A stretch of 22,332 nt of DNA from an uncultured Caulobacteraceae bacterium (GTDB lineage Bacteria > Pseudomonadota > Alphaproteobacteria > Caulobacterales > Caulobacteraceae): assembly GCA_946480495.1 (NCBI GenBank), contig CAMLKO010000002.1, forward strand, positions 1 through 22,332. Direction: 5' to 3'. This document shows, one piece after another, positions 8,765-18,871 of this stretch. Made by a program: the position numbers and the translations under genes. Positions within the stretch are counted from its first letter, which is position 1, and each line of letters opens with the position of its first letter. Below the pieces are notes generated by a model, which saw only the letters and a list, made by a program, of their open reading frames with translations, had not been told where the DNA came from and did no database searches.

Positions 8765-8783
8765 TGTCCTTGATTAAGGGACA
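8765..8783 (+). promoter_or_regulatory. Hairpin covering the lpxD ribosome binding site
   Basis: TGTCCTT (8765-8771) can pair with AAGGGACA (8776-8783, one bulged G) around a GATT loop. The hairpin ends at the base before the lpxD ATG and contains the only good Shine-Dalgarno sequence, AAGGGA (8776-8781). If it forms in mRNA it would limit initiation at lpxD. Function is inference. Confidence 0.45.
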
Positions 8784-9794
8784 ATGCCGGACGCACGATT
8801 CTACGAAGACCTGGGGCCGGTCAGCCTCGCCGATCTGGCGACGCTGACCGGCTCTTCGCTTGTCGGCGACGGCTCGGTCGCGATCCGCCTGGCCGCGCCG
8901 CTGGCGAAGGCGGGCGAGGGGGCGGTGACCTTCCTGTCCGACCGCCGCTACGCCGCCGAGCTGAAGGACACCCGGGCCAGCGCGTGTTTCCTGACCGAAG
9001 CGACGGCCGAGCAGGCGCCGAAGGGATGCGCGGCGCTGGTCACTCCACGCCCCCAAGCCGCCTGGGCGATGGCCGCCGCCGCCCTTCATCGGCCCCGCGC
9101 GCATTCGGGCGAGGCGATCCACCCGACCGCCGAGCTTGAGGACGGCGTGGTGCTTTCGCCCGGCGCGGTCGTCGGGCCGGGAGCCAAGGTCGGGCGCGGA
9201 ACGGTCATCGGCCCCAACGCGGTCGTCGGGCCCGGCGTCGCCATCGGCCGCGACTGCCGCATCGGCGCGGGCGCCTATGTCGGCTTTGCGCTGCTGGGCG
9301 ACCGGGTGCAGGTGATGGCCGGCGCGGTGGTGGGCGAGGCGGGCTTTGGCGCCACGGCCGGCGCGGGCGGCATCGTCGATATTCCGCAGCTCGGCCGGGT
9401 GATCCTGCAGGACGGCGTCACCGTCGGCGCCAACAGCTGCATCGACCGGGGCGCCTGGGACGACACGGTGATGGGGGAGAACACCAAGATCGATAACTTT
9501 GTGCAGATCGCCCACAACGTCCGCATGGGCCGCAACTGCGTGGCCGCCGCGCAGACCGGCATTTCCGGCAGCGTCACCATCGGCGACGGCGTCGCCTTCG
9601 GCGGCCGGGCAGGGGTGGCCGACCACATCACCATCGGCGACGGCGCCCAGATCGCGGCGGGCGCCGGCGTCATGAAGGACGTGCCCGCGGGCGAGACCTG
9701 GGGCGGCTATCCGGCCAAACCGCTACGCCAATGGATGCGCGAGATCGCCTGGCTGGCCCGGGCGGCGGCGCGCAAGGAAGGCAAGGGCGAATGA
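8784..9794 (+). CDS. lpxD: UDP-3-O-(3-hydroxyacyl)glucosamine N-acyltransferase
   Basis: LpxD adds the second hydroxyacyl chain, from acyl-ACP, to the 2-amino group of UDP-3-O-acylglucosamine, the third step of lipid A synthesis. The 336-residue product has the N-terminal uridine-binding domain (about 1-100, with [12 protein letters not shown]), then left-handed beta-helix hexapeptide repeats (about 110-300) and a helical C-terminus. The [11 protein letters not shown] segment carries the expected catalytic histidine (H244, equivalent by motif to E. coli H239). Start ATG 8784 has AAGGGA just upstream. It overlaps fabZ as ATGA. Confidence 0.96.
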   Translation: MPDARFYEDLGPVSLADLATLTGSSLVGDGSVAIRLAAPLAKAGEGAVTFLSDRRYAAELKDTRASACFLTEATAEQAPKGCAALVTPRPQAAWAMAAAALHRPRAHSGEAIHPTAELEDGVVLSPGAVVGPGAKVGRGTVIGPNAVVGPGVAIGRDCRIGAGAYVGFALLGDRVQVMAGAVVGEAGFGATAGAGGIVDIPQLGRVILQDGVTVGANSCIDRGAWDDTVMGENTKIDNFVQIAHNVRMGRNCVAAAQTGISGSVTIGDGVAFGGRAGVADHITIGDGAQIAAGAGVMKDVPAGETWGGYPAKPLRQWMREIAWLARAAARKEGKGE

Positions 9795-10240
9795 GCGATA
9801 CGGCCGTCTCCATCACCGAGATCCTGGAGCGCATCCCCCACCGCTATCCGTTCCTGTTTGTGGACCGGGCCGAGGACTATCGGGCCGGCGAGTCCATCGT
9901 CGGCATCAAGAACGTCACCTTCAACGAGCCCTTCTTCGTCGGCCACTTCCCCGGCAACCCGGTGATGCCGGGCGTGCTGATCGTCGAGGCGATGGGCCAG
10001 ACGGGCGCTGTCCTGATGTCGAAGTCGCTGGAGGTCGATCCGGCGGGCAAGACCATCTTCTTCATGTCCATCGACAACTGCCGCTTCCGCCAGCCGGTGC
10101 GGCCGGGCGACGTGCTGCGGATGGAGGTGCATGTGACCCTGCATCGCCGCGGCGTGTTCAAGTTCCACGGCAAGGCCTCGGTGGACGGCAAGCTGGCCGC
10201 GGAGGCGGACTTCGCCGCCATGCTGGTGGAGACAGGCTGA
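9791..10240 (+). CDS. fabZ: 3-hydroxyacyl-[acyl-carrier-protein] dehydratase FabZ
   Basis: FabZ dehydrates 3-hydroxyacyl-ACP during fatty acid elongation and competes with LpxA and LpxD for hydroxyacyl-ACP, which fits its place between them. The 149-residue product is a single hot-dog domain with [10 protein letters not shown] (17-26) and [18 protein letters not shown] (51-68), giving catalytic H52 and E66. The start ATG 9791 overlaps the lpxD stop (ATGA) and has AAGGCAAGGG upstream; an in-frame extension to 9731 lies within lpxD and is not conserved in character. The stop overlaps the lpxA start by one base. Confidence 0.96.
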   Translation: MSDTAVSITEILERIPHRYPFLFVDRAEDYRAGESIVGIKNVTFNEPFFVGHFPGNPVMPGVLIVEAMGQTGAVLMSKSLEVDPAGKTIFFMSIDNCRFRQPVRPGDVLRMEVHVTLHRRGVFKFHGKASVDGKLAAEADFAAMLVETG

Positions 10241-11034
10241 TGGCGACCGTCCATCCGACCGCGATCGTGGCGCCCGGCGCCGAGCTCGACGAGGGCGTCG
10301 TCATCGGCCCCTACTGCATCGTGGGCGAAGGCGTGCGGCTCGGCCGCAACGTGCGGCTGACCTCACACGTCGTGGTCGAGGGCGTCACCGACGTCGGCGA
10401 GGACAGCATCATCCACGGCTTCGCCAACATCGGCGGGCCGCCACAGCATCTGGCGCACAAGGGCGAGCCGACGCGGCTGACCATCGGCCCGCGCAACATC
10501 ATCCGCGAGCACGTGACCATGCACACCGGCACAGCCTCGGGCCGGGGCGTGACCACCATCGGGGCCGACGGCCTCTACATGGTCGGCAGCCACGTGGCGC
10601 ACGACTGCATCGTCGGCGACCAGGTGGTGCTGGCCAAGGGCGCGACGCTGGGCGGCCACGTCGAGATGGGCGATTTCGTCTTCATGGGCGGGCTGGCGGC
10701 CATCCACCAGTTCAGCCGCGTCGGACGCTACGCCTTCATCGGCGGGCTCGCGGCCGTCACCAAGGACGTGATCCCCTACGGCTCGGTGTGGGGCAACCAC
10801 GCCCACCTCGAGGGCCTGAACCTCGTGGGCCTGAAGCGCCGCGGCTTCTCGCGCGAGACCATCGTGGCCATGCGCGGCGCCTATCGCCTGCTGATGGCCG
10901 ACGAAGGCACCTTCCAGGAGCGGCTCGAGGACACGGCCCAGACCTTCGGCGCCGTGCGGGAGGTGATGGAGATCGTCGAGTTCATCCGCGCCGACGCCAA
11001 CCGGCCGCTCTGCCTGCCCGAGCGGGAGGTCTGA
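10240..11034 (+). CDS. lpxA: UDP-N-acetylglucosamine O-acyltransferase
   Basis: LpxA transfers a 3-hydroxyacyl chain from ACP to the 3-OH of UDP-GlcNAc, the first step of lipid A synthesis. The 264-residue protein is almost all hexapeptide repeats of a left-handed beta-helix up to about residue 185, followed by the helical LpxA C-terminal domain ([12 protein letters not shown] onward). The catalytic histidine is expected at H121 in SHVAHDC (E. coli H125). It starts within the fabZ stop codon (TGATG), suggesting coupled translation. Confidence 0.97.
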   Translation: MATVHPTAIVAPGAELDEGVVIGPYCIVGEGVRLGRNVRLTSHVVVEGVTDVGEDSIIHGFANIGGPPQHLAHKGEPTRLTIGPRNIIREHVTMHTGTASGRGVTTIGADGLYMVGSHVAHDCIVGDQVVLAKGATLGGHVEMGDFVFMGGLAAIHQFSRVGRYAFIGGLAAVTKDVIPYGSVWGNHAHLEGLNLVGLKRRGFSRETIVAMRGAYRLLMADEGTFQERLEDTAQTFGAVREVMEIVEFIRADANRPLCLPEREV

Positions 11035-11037
11035 GCC

Positions 11038-11868
11038 TTGCTGAAGCTCGGGCTGATCGCGGGGGGCGGGTCACTGCCCGCCATGGTCGCCGACCATTGC
11101 CGCGACGCCGGGCGCGACTACTTCGTGATCCGCCTGGCGGGGTTCGCCGACGAGGCGATGCGGCTGCACCCCGGCGCGGACGTGGGGCTGGCCCAACTCG
11201 GCAAGTGCATGAAGCTGCTGCGGCAGGAGGGCTGCAAGGCGGTCTGCTTCGCCGGCAAGGTCGACCGGCCGGATTTCTCCAAGCTCGTGCCCGACATGCG
11301 CGGCATGGCGGCGCTGCCCGGCGTGATCGCCGCCGCGCGCAAGGGCGACGACGCGCTGCTGCGCCGGATCGTCCAGGAGTTCGAAAAGGAAGGCTTCGTC
11401 ATCGAAGGCGCCGATCAGGTCGAAGGCGGCCTGACGCTGCCGCACGGCGCGCTCGGCCGCCATACGCCGCGCGTCGAGCATGAGGGCGATATCCAGAAAG
11501 CCCTGCAAGTCGCCCGCGAGATCGGGCGGCTGGACGTGGGGCAGGGGGCCGTCGTCTGCGACGGGCTGGTGCTGGCCGTGGAGGCGCAGGAAGGCACCGA
11601 CGCGATGCTGCGCCGGGTCGCCGACCTGCCGGCGGCGCTGCGAGGCTCGCCCGAGCGTCCGCGCGGCGTGCTCGCCAAGGCGCCCAAGCCCATCCAGGAG
11701 ACGCGGGTCGACCTGCCGACCATCGGCCTTGGCACCGTCCAGCGCGCCGCCCGCGCCGGGTTGGCGGGGATTGTGGGCGAGGCCGGGCGGCTGCTGGTGG
11801 TCGACCGTGACGCGGTGATCGCGATGGCCGACGACCTTGGCCTCTTCATCTTTGGCGTGGAGCCGTGA
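11038..11868 (+). CDS. lpxI: UDP-2,3-diacylglucosamine pyrophosphatase LpxI
   Basis: LpxI hydrolyses UDP-2,3-diacylglucosamine to lipid X and UMP. It replaces LpxH in many Alphaproteobacteria and was first identified in Caulobacter crescentus at this lpxA-lpxB position. The 276-residue product shows LGLIAGGGSLP at the N-terminus, FAGKVDRPDFSKL, and a C-terminal domain with VDLPTIGLGTV carrying D225, the residue number I recall as essential in the Caulobacter enzyme. The start is TTG 11038, with a very good GGAGGT seven bases upstream. The stop overlaps the lpxB start as GTGA. Confidence 0.95.
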   Translation: MLKLGLIAGGGSLPAMVADHCRDAGRDYFVIRLAGFADEAMRLHPGADVGLAQLGKCMKLLRQEGCKAVCFAGKVDRPDFSKLVPDMRGMAALPGVIAAARKGDDALLRRIVQEFEKEGFVIEGADQVEGGLTLPHGALGRHTPRVEHEGDIQKALQVAREIGRLDVGQGAVVCDGLVLAVEAQEGTDAMLRRVADLPAALRGSPERPRGVLAKAPKPIQETRVDLPTIGLGTVQRAARAGLAGIVGEAGRLLVVDRDAVIAMADDLGLFIFGVEP

Positions 11869-13043
11869 CCCGGCCGCTGACGGTGATGCTTGTCGCCGCC
11901 GAGGCCTCCGGCGATACGCTCGGCGCGGATCTCGCCAAGGCCCTGAAGCGGCGGCTGGGCGAGGGCGTTCGCTTCATCGGCGTCGGCGGCGAGAAGATGG
12001 CCGCGCAGGGCGTCGAGAGCCCCTTCGACATCTCGCAGCTGTCGATCCTTGGCCTGTTCGAGGGCGTGAAGGCCTACCCCCGCGTCCTGCGCCGCGTGAA
12101 GGACGCCGCCGCGCTCGCGAGGCGAGACCGGCCGGACGTGGCGGTGCTGATCGACTCCTGGGGCTTCACCCTGCGCGTCGCCAAGGCGCTGCGGCGTCTT
12201 TATCCCGACCTGCCGCTGATCAAGTACGTCGGCCCGCAGGTCTGGGCCTCGCGGCCGGGGCGGGCGAGGGTGCTGGCGGGCGCGGTCGACCACCTGCTCG
12301 CGACCCAGCCGATGGATGCGCCCTTCTATGCGCCGCTCGGCCTGCCGGTGACCTTCGTCGGCAATCCGGCGCTGGCCAAGGACTTCTCCAAGGCCAATCC
12401 GGCCCGCCTGCGCGCCGAGATCGCGGCCAAACGCAACGACCAGATCCTGCTGGTCCTGCCCGGCAGCCGGCCGGCCGAGATCAGGAATGTCATGCCCGCC
12501 TTCGAGGAGGCGGTGAACCTCCTCAAGGCCGACCGCCCGCACCTGCAGGTCGTCGTGCCCGTGGCCTCCACGGTCGCCCCCGCGGTGCGCGGCCGGGTCG
12601 CCGGCTGGCCGTTTCGCGCCCACATCATCGAGGACGAGCAGCGGAAGGACGACGCCTTCGTCGCCGCCACCGTCGCGCTGGCCTGCAGCGGCACGGTGAC
12701 GACGGAGCTGGCGCTGGCGGGAACGCCGATGGTGGTCGGCTACCGCATCGGGGCGCTGACCTACGCCATCCTCAAGCGCCTGATCCGCACCCCCTGGATC
12801 ACCCTCTTCAACATCGCCGCCGGCCGCTTCGTCGCGCCCGAGTTCGTCCAGCACGAATGCACCGGCGAAAACCTCGCCCGCGCGCTGGCCGAGCGCCTCG
12901 ACGACCCCGAACTGCGGGCGCGGCAGCTCGCCGAGCAGAACGAGGCGCTGGAGACGATGGGACGAGGCGGCCCGGACCCGTCGGATGCGGCGGCCGAGGC
13001 GGTGCTGAAGGTTCTCTCGCGCCCGAATCCTTCTCCCCCTTGA
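11865..13043 (+). CDS. lpxB: Lipid-A-disaccharide synthase
   Basis: LpxB, a GT-B glycosyltransferase of family GT19, joins UDP-2,3-diacylglucosamine and lipid X into the lipid A disaccharide on the inner face of the inner membrane. The 392-residue product begins with the LVAAEASGDTLGADL motif (about residues 9-23), has KYVGPQVWASRPGR in the middle, and CSGTVTTELALAGTPMVVGYR in the C-terminal domain. GTG 11865 overlaps the lpxI stop (GTGA); an ATG at 11886 is too far into the conserved region. The last five residues (NPSPP) and the stop are encoded by a palindromic repeat at 13029-13052. Confidence 0.96.
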   Translation: MTRPLTVMLVAAEASGDTLGADLAKALKRRLGEGVRFIGVGGEKMAAQGVESPFDISQLSILGLFEGVKAYPRVLRRVKDAAALARRDRPDVAVLIDSWGFTLRVAKALRRLYPDLPLIKYVGPQVWASRPGRARVLAGAVDHLLATQPMDAPFYAPLGLPVTFVGNPALAKDFSKANPARLRAEIAAKRNDQILLVLPGSRPAEIRNVMPAFEEAVNLLKADRPHLQVVVPVASTVAPAVRGRVAGWPFRAHIIEDEQRKDDAFVAATVALACSGTVTTELALAGTPMVVGYRIGALTYAILKRLIRTPWITLFNIAAGRFVAPEFVQHECTGENLARALAERLDDPELRARQLAEQNEALETMGRGGPDPSDAAAEAVLKVLSRPNPSPP

Positions 13044-13052
13044 GGGAGAAGG
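13029..13052. repeat. CCTTCTCCC palindrome at the lpxB stop codon
   Basis: CCTTCTCCC (13029-13037) pairs perfectly with GGGAGAAGG (13044-13052) around a 6-base loop that holds the lpxB TGA stop. No T run follows on either strand, so it is a weak terminator candidate for the convergent lpxB and membrane-protein genes. It belongs to the same palindrome type as those at 189 and 22019-22146. Confidence 0.7.
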
Positions 13053-13069
13053 GACGTTTGGCGCCCTTC

Positions 13070-13894
13070 TTAGATAATCCCCACGACGCCGAGCCAGAGG
13101 AACGCAAGCGACACCATGGTCAGCTGCATGTCGGCGACGACTATTGTCCTGCCATGTTGCTCGTAGAAGCGCCGCACGCCGGAATATCGCGGACAGAGCG
13201 GCGTGAGCGCGGCGAGCATGAAGCCCAGGCCGTTGATGCAGAAGATCACCAGCCCAAGATGCAGCGGCGTGTAGGTGGACCGCGCCTCGGGCGCCACGAA
13301 CGTGACGATGGCCGCGTACACCAGCGCCAGGACGATGCCCACGGCCGCGGAAAGATAGGTTTCCCAGACCCGCAGCAGACCCAGGCCATCGGCCGCCATG
13401 GCGATGAGCACCGATCCGAAGACCAGAGACGCCGGCAACAGGAAGTCGAGGACAGGAGCAAGGCGGCCAAGTCCGTTCGCCTGTAGGAGCGGCAGCAGCG
13501 CGAACCAGGACAAGAAGACCGTCCGGTATTCGATCGTCGAGGCGAGGCTGAAATGGACCCGCGGCGCCATTTCGCCGCTCGTCTCCGTGTGCGGGATATA
13601 AGAGATCAGGAAGGACCCGCCGACCCACCAGAGATAGGACACCAGGAACATCACGGTGACGATATCAAGCGAGATATCGGCGGCGCCGGTCCGCTCCCGG
13701 ACGAAGGTCACGATCAGCACGACGCCCGTGAAGGCGAAGCCGGCGAGGCCCGCCAGGATGAGCACGTGCTGGTTCGCCGTATCCTGAAGCTTCCAGGGAT
13801 GGCTGTCGAACTGCACCGGGCCGCGACGCGATGCGACGAGCACGGCTGCCAAACCAATCGCCGCCGCGACGAGAAAACCCAGGATGGCCCACAT
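13070..13894 (-). CDS. Uncharacterised polytopic membrane protein
   Basis: I do not recognise the family. The 274-residue product is very hydrophobic, with about eight likely membrane helices: roughly 3-20, 44-63, 76-98, 122-138, 150-170, 178-200, 210-232 and 251-274, the last ending at the C-terminus. Loops contain a conserved-looking HPWKLQDTANQH segment after helix 1 and CPRYSGVRRFYEQHGR before the last helix. There are no recognisable catalytic or cofactor motifs. The start ATG at 13894 has an excellent AGGGGG seven bases upstream. A weak -10-like GCTATTTTC lies at 13926-13934 on the minus strand. It follows gltA by 81 bp and converges on lpxB. Its GC content looks lower than that of its neighbours, a possible sign of a separate origin. 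Confidence 0.75.
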   Translation of the reverse strand: MWAILGFLVAAAIGLAAVLVASRRGPVQFDSHPWKLQDTANQHVLILAGLAGFAFTGVVLIVTFVRERTGAADISLDIVTVMFLVSYLWWVGGSFLISYIPHTETSGEMAPRVHFSLASTIEYRTVFLSWFALLPLLQANGLGRLAPVLDFLLPASLVFGSVLIAMAADGLGLLRVWETYLSAAVGIVLALVYAAIVTFVAPEARSTYTPLHLGLVIFCINGLGFMLAALTPLCPRYSGVRRFYEQHGRTIVVADMQLTMVSLAFLWLGVVGII

Positions 13895-13975
13895 CTCGAC
13901 ACCCCCTGCGAAGGATCGCTGCGTCGAAAATAGCTTAACCGCAGGAAACCAGGCGAGATTTCTGGGCGAGGAGGC

Positions 13976-15256
<1,281 letters not shown>

Positions 15257-15282
15257 CTCGGACCTCTCGTACAATCGTTCGT

Positions 15283-15291
15283 GCTTATAGC
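15283..15291 (-). promoter_or_regulatory. Possible gltA promoter -10 element
   Basis: The minus strand between gltX and gltA reads GCTATAAGC, close to the Caulobacter housekeeping -10 consensus GCTANAWC. No convincing TTGAC-type -35 stands at the right distance, so this is a candidate only. It would let gltA be expressed independently of gltX. Confidence 0.3.
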
Positions 15292-15294
15292 GCC

Positions 15295-16713
15295 TCAGTA
15301 TGACAGCGAAAGCGCGTCGGCCATCCGGGCGAGGCTTTCGTCACGGCCGAGCGCGGCCATGGTCTTTCCGAGGTCAGGCGCTGGCGATCCAGCGGTCAGG
15401 ATGCCGCGCAGGGGCGGCCCGATCTTGCCGAAGCCGACGCCCTCGGCCTCCGCGAAGGCCTTGAGCAGGCCGTCCAGCCCCTCGGCGCTCCAGTCGTTGG
15501 CGGCGGCGAGCTGGTCGCGCAGGCGGGTCAGCCGTTCCGCCGTCTCGGGCGAGATCAGGCCGCGGGTCTTGTCGTCCAGCGGCAGCGGGCGTTGGCGGAA
15601 CAGGAAGGCGGCCTGGTCGGCCAACTCCAGGATGGTCTTCGCCCGGTCCTTGAAGAGGCCGATGGACGAGGCGAGGACGGTGCGTTGGTCGGCGGTCAGC
15701 GGCTCGCCGCGCTGCTCGAACACCTTCGCGGTCAGACCGGCCAGCCGCGCGTCGTCGGCCTGGCGGATGTAGTGGGCGTTGACGTGGTTCAGCTTGTCCC
15801 AGTCGAGGCGCGCGGCGGCCTTGTTGGCGTCGGCGATGTCGAACCATTCGATGGCCTGGGCGTCGGAGAAGATCTCGTCGTCGCCGTGGCTCCAGCCCAG
15901 CCGCGCCAGATAGTTGCGCAAGGCTTCCGGCAGGTAGCCCATGTCCTCCAACTCGCCGACTGCCTGGGCGCCGTGGCGCTTGGACAGCTTGGCGCCGTCC
16001 GGCCCGTGGATCAGCGGGATGTGGGCGAAGCGGGGCGTGTCCCAGCCCAGCGCCTGGTAGATCAGCGTCTGGCGCGCGGCGTTGTTGAGGTGGTCGTCGC
16101 CGCGGATGACGTGGGTGACGCCCATGTCGTGGTCGTCCACCACGACGGCGAGGTTGTAGGTCGGCGCGCCGTCGGAGCGCAGCAGGATCAGGTCGTCGAG
16201 GTCGCGGTTCTTGAACACCACGCGGCCCTGCACGAGGTCCTCGATCGGCGTCTCGCCGTCCTTTGGCCCGCGGAAGCGGATCACGTGGGGCTTGGAGAGG
16301 TCGCCGCCCTCGCGGTCGCGCCAGGGCGAGCGCAGGGCATGGCCGGCGGCATGCGCCTTCTCGCGCGCGGCGGCGGTCTCTTCCTGCGTCATCCAGCAGC
16401 GGTAGGCGCCGCCCCTGGCCAGCAGCTCCTCCACCACCTGACGATGGCGATCGGCGCGGGTGTGCTGGAAGAGGGGCTCGGCGTCGGCGTTCAGGCCCAG
16501 CCAGTTCAGGCCCTCGAGGATCACGTCCACGGCGGGCTGGGTGGAGCGCTCGCGGTCGGTGTCTTCGATGCGCAGCAGGAAGCGTCCGCCGCAGTGGCGC
16601 GCATAAAGCCAGTTGAACAGGGCCGTGCGGGCGCCGCCTATATGCAGGTACCCCGTGGGGGAGGGGGCGAAGCGGGTGACGACGCCTGAAGAGGTCTTTG
16701 CGGGTCCGGACAT
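15295..16713 (-). CDS. gltX: Glutamyl-tRNA synthetase
   Basis: This class I synthetase charges tRNA-Glu; many Alphaproteobacteria also use a GluRS to mischarge tRNA-Gln for the GatCAB route, which cannot be judged from one gene. The 472-residue product has the HIGH-type motif in [14 protein letters not shown] (15-28) and the KMSKS-type motif KLSKR (242-246), with LGWSHGD downstream. Length is normal. I chose ATG at 16713 because conserved sequence starts soon after it; an upstream start at 16752 would add 13 residues. The 5' end overlaps the divergent comEC gene. Confidence 0.96.
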   Translation of the reverse strand: MSGPAKTSSGVVTRFAPSPTGYLHIGGARTALFNWLYARHCGGRFLLRIEDTDRERSTQPAVDVILEGLNWLGLNADAEPLFQHTRADRHRQVVEELLARGGAYRCWMTQEETAAAREKAHAAGHALRSPWRDREGGDLSKPHVIRFRGPKDGETPIEDLVQGRVVFKNRDLDDLILLRSDGAPTYNLAVVVDDHDMGVTHVIRGDDHLNNAARQTLIYQALGWDTPRFAHIPLIHGPDGAKLSKRHGAQAVGELEDMGYLPEALRNYLARLGWSHGDDEIFSDAQAIEWFDIADANKAAARLDWDKLNHVNAHYIRQADDARLAGLTAKVFEQRGEPLTADQRTVLASSIGLFKDRAKTILELADQAAFLFRQRPLPLDDKTRGLISPETAERLTRLRDQLAAANDWSAEGLDGLLKAFAEAEGVGFGKIGPPLRGILTAGSPAPDLGKTMAALGRDESLARMADALSLSY

Positions 16714-18871
16714 CGAGCCTGGGGGGAGGGTTAAGGCGCGGCGTCTTAGCACGGCCTTTGCGCGCCTTCCTACCCTTGCCGGCGCGTGGGCGGAAGTCGG
16801 CGCGCAGGGGCAGCGCTGGTTCCTGTGGTCGCCGGTCGCGTTCGGGTTCGGCGCGGCGGCCTACATCCACCTGCATAGCGAGCCGCCGCTGTGGCCGGTG
16901 CTGGCGCTGGCGGCGTTGCTGGCGGCTGGCGTCTCGCTGGCGCGGCGGCGGATTTCGCGGCGCTTCCTGCTGATCCCGCTCTCGCTGTTGGCGTTCGGCG
17001 CGGCGGGGATGGCGGCGGGCAAGATCCGCACCGAGGCGGTAAGCGCGCCGGTCGCGCCGCCGATGGAGGGGCTCACCCGGATCGACGGCTGGGTCGTCGA
17101 CGTCACCAGCCCCGGCGCGGGTGGCGGCCGGCTGCTGATCGCGCCGGTCGAGATCGAGGGGCTTGCGCCGGACCGGACGCCCAAGCGGGTGCGCGTGACC
17201 GTCGGCAAGGACGCGCTGGTGGGGCCCGGTTCGGCGGTGCGGCTGCAGGCGATGCTGGGGCCGCCCCCGCCGCCCGCCAGCCCCGGCGCCTATGACTTCG
17301 CGCGCGACGCCTGGTTCGACGGCGTCGGCGGCGTGGGTTTCAGCCTGACGCCGCCCACGATGGTCCAGCTGCCAAAGGCGCCCTGGCGGTTGCGGCTGAC
17401 CATGGCCGTGAATGCGATGCGCTGGAGCCTCGCGCGCCGGATCGTCGGCGAGATGGGCGAGCATGCGGGCGGGCTGGCGGCGGCCATGACCACGGGCCAC
17501 GAGGCCTGGATCGCGCCTGAGCAGACCAACGACATGCGCTCGGCGGGGCTGGCGCACATCATCTCGATCAGCGGCCTGCACATGGCCATCGTGGGCGGGT
17601 TCGCCTTCGCGCTGGCGCGGCTGCTGATCGCCGCCTGGCCGTGGCTGGCGCTGCGCATCGACGGTAAGAAGGCGGCCGCGGTGTTCGGGCTCGTCGCCGT
17701 GCTGGGATACCTGGTGATCTCCGGCTCGCCGCCGCCGGCCGAGCGGGCCGCCATCACCGCCTGCGTCGCCTTCGCGGCGATTCTTGCGGACCGCCGCGCG
17801 ATCAGCCTGCATGCGCTGGCGGTCGCCGCCCTCATCATCCTGGCGGCCCACCCGGAAGCCGCCTGCGAGCCTGGGTTCCAGATGTCGTTCGCGGCGACGA
17901 CCGCGCTGGTGGCGCTCGCCGAGGCGTGGCGGCGGCCGCCGAAGGAGATATCGGCGCCCTGGCCGATCCGGTTCGTGCAGAACGCCGTCCTGTGGGTCGG
18001 GCTGACCATCGCGGCGAGCTTCGTGGCCGGGCTCGCGACGGGACCCTTCGCGATCCAGCATTTCAACCGCGTGGCCAGCTACGGCCTGGTCGCCAACCTG
18101 CTGGTCGCGCCGCTGTCGTCCTTCGTGATGATGCCGCCGCTGGCCATCGGCGCGATCCTCGAGCCGTTCGGGCTCGGGGGGCCGTTCCTGACGCTGGCGG
18201 GCTGGGGCATCGACGGCATGACCGCCATCGCCGCGAAGGTGGCGAGCCTGCCAGGCGCGGTGATGATCGTCCCGAGCGCGCCTGCGGCCGCCCTGCCGAT
18301 CTCGTTCCTCGGCATCCTGATCCTCTGCCTCTGGAAGGGAGGGTTCCGCTGGCTTGGCCTGCCGCTCGCCTGCGCCGTGCTGCTTTGGCCAAGGCCGCCG
18401 GCGCCAGACCTCTGGGTCGCGGCCGACGGCGCCGCGGCCGCCATGCGGGACGGGAACGCCGCCGTTCTGCTGCGTCCTGAAAGCCGCCGCTTCGCCGTCG
18501 ACCTCTGGGCGCGCAGGCGCGGGCTGCGGGAGCCTGACGAGGCCCATTTGGAGGCCGCGCGCGACGAACGCTTCAATTGCGACCGGCGCTGGTGCCTGCC
18601 CAGGGCCTCGGCCCCGATCTCCGGCTGGTGGGGGAAGAAGGCGCCGAGCACCGAGCAGATGGCGGCGCTCTGTCAGGCGCAGGTGGTCGTGCTGAGGTCC
18701 GATGCGCCCGCGCCGCCGCCGGCATGCTCGGGCCGCATGGTGCTCGACAGGACGGCCTTCGCCCGCGGCGGCTCAGCCGAGCTCTACCGCGAGGGCGGCG
18801 GATGGCGGGTGGTCTGGGCTCAGGACCTGCGCGGACGCAGGCCCTGGAGCGTCAGTGATAGCGGCGGATGA
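16676..18871 (+). CDS. comEC: ComEC/Rec2-family DNA uptake channel protein
   Basis: ComEC forms the inner-membrane channel that brings single-stranded DNA into the cytoplasm during transformation. The product (731 residues from GTG 16676) has two N-terminal membrane segments, a soluble OB-like region, then the Competence domain starting near [15 protein letters not shown] (about residue 294 on) with many helices to about 575. The soluble C-terminus (578-731) lacks the HxHxDH metal motif of the metallo-beta-lactamase domain found in Bacillus ComEC. The start is uncertain: no ATG is available near the N-terminus; GTG 16676 follows a GGGGGAGGGGG purine run, while GTG 16655 and TTG 16613 lie deeper inside gltX. 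Expression in competence is not shown. Confidence 0.88.
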   Translation: MTTPEEVFAGPDIEPGGRVKARRLSTAFARLPTLAGAWAEVGAQGQRWFLWSPVAFGFGAAAYIHLHSEPPLWPVLALAALLAAGVSLARRRISRRFLLIPLSLLAFGAAGMAAGKIRTEAVSAPVAPPMEGLTRIDGWVVDVTSPGAGGGRLLIAPVEIEGLAPDRTPKRVRVTVGKDALVGPGSAVRLQAMLGPPPPPASPGAYDFARDAWFDGVGGVGFSLTPPTMVQLPKAPWRLRLTMAVNAMRWSLARRIVGEMGEHAGGLAAAMTTGHEAWIAPEQTNDMRSAGLAHIISISGLHMAIVGGFAFALARLLIAAWPWLALRIDGKKAAAVFGLVAVLGYLVISGSPPPAERAAITACVAFAAILADRRAISLHALAVAALIILAAHPEAACEPGFQMSFAATTALVALAEAWRRPPKEISAPWPIRFVQNAVLWVGLTIAASFVAGLATGPFAIQHFNRVASYGLVANLLVAPLSSFVMMPPLAIGAILEPFGLGGPFLTLAGWGIDGMTAIAAKVASLPGAVMIVPSAPAAALPISFLGILILCLWKGGFRWLGLPLACAVLLWPRPPAPDLWVAADGAAAAMRDGNAAVLLRPESRRFAVDLWARRRGLREPDEAHLEAARDERFNCDRRWCLPRASAPISGWWGKKAPSTEQMAALCQAQVVVLRSDAPAPPPACSGRMVLDRTAFARGGSAELYREGGGWRVVWAQDLRGRRPWSVSDSGG
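16743..16750 (-). promoter_or_regulatory. Possible gltX promoter -10 element
   Basis: The minus strand reads GCTAAGAC 29 bases before the gltX ATG, a seven-of-eight match to the Caulobacter -10 consensus GCTANAWC. No clear -35 is seen. It lies inside the comEC coding sequence, so the gltX promoter is probably embedded in comEC. Confidence 0.3.

Noticed and set aside
11415..13628. Open frame of 737 codons antisense to lpxI and lpxB
   Set aside because: It spans two real genes and a convergent junction and has low-complexity composition; no start or ribosome site of note.
13895..13975. Terminator after gltA
   Set aside because: Only a 4-bp CCAG/CTGG stem before TTT is visible, too weak to call.
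15374..18547. Open frame of 1057 codons on the minus strand across gltX and comEC
   Set aside because: It is rich in Arg, Gly, Pro and Ala without any domain, and covers two well-supported genes in other frames. It is an artefact of high GC.
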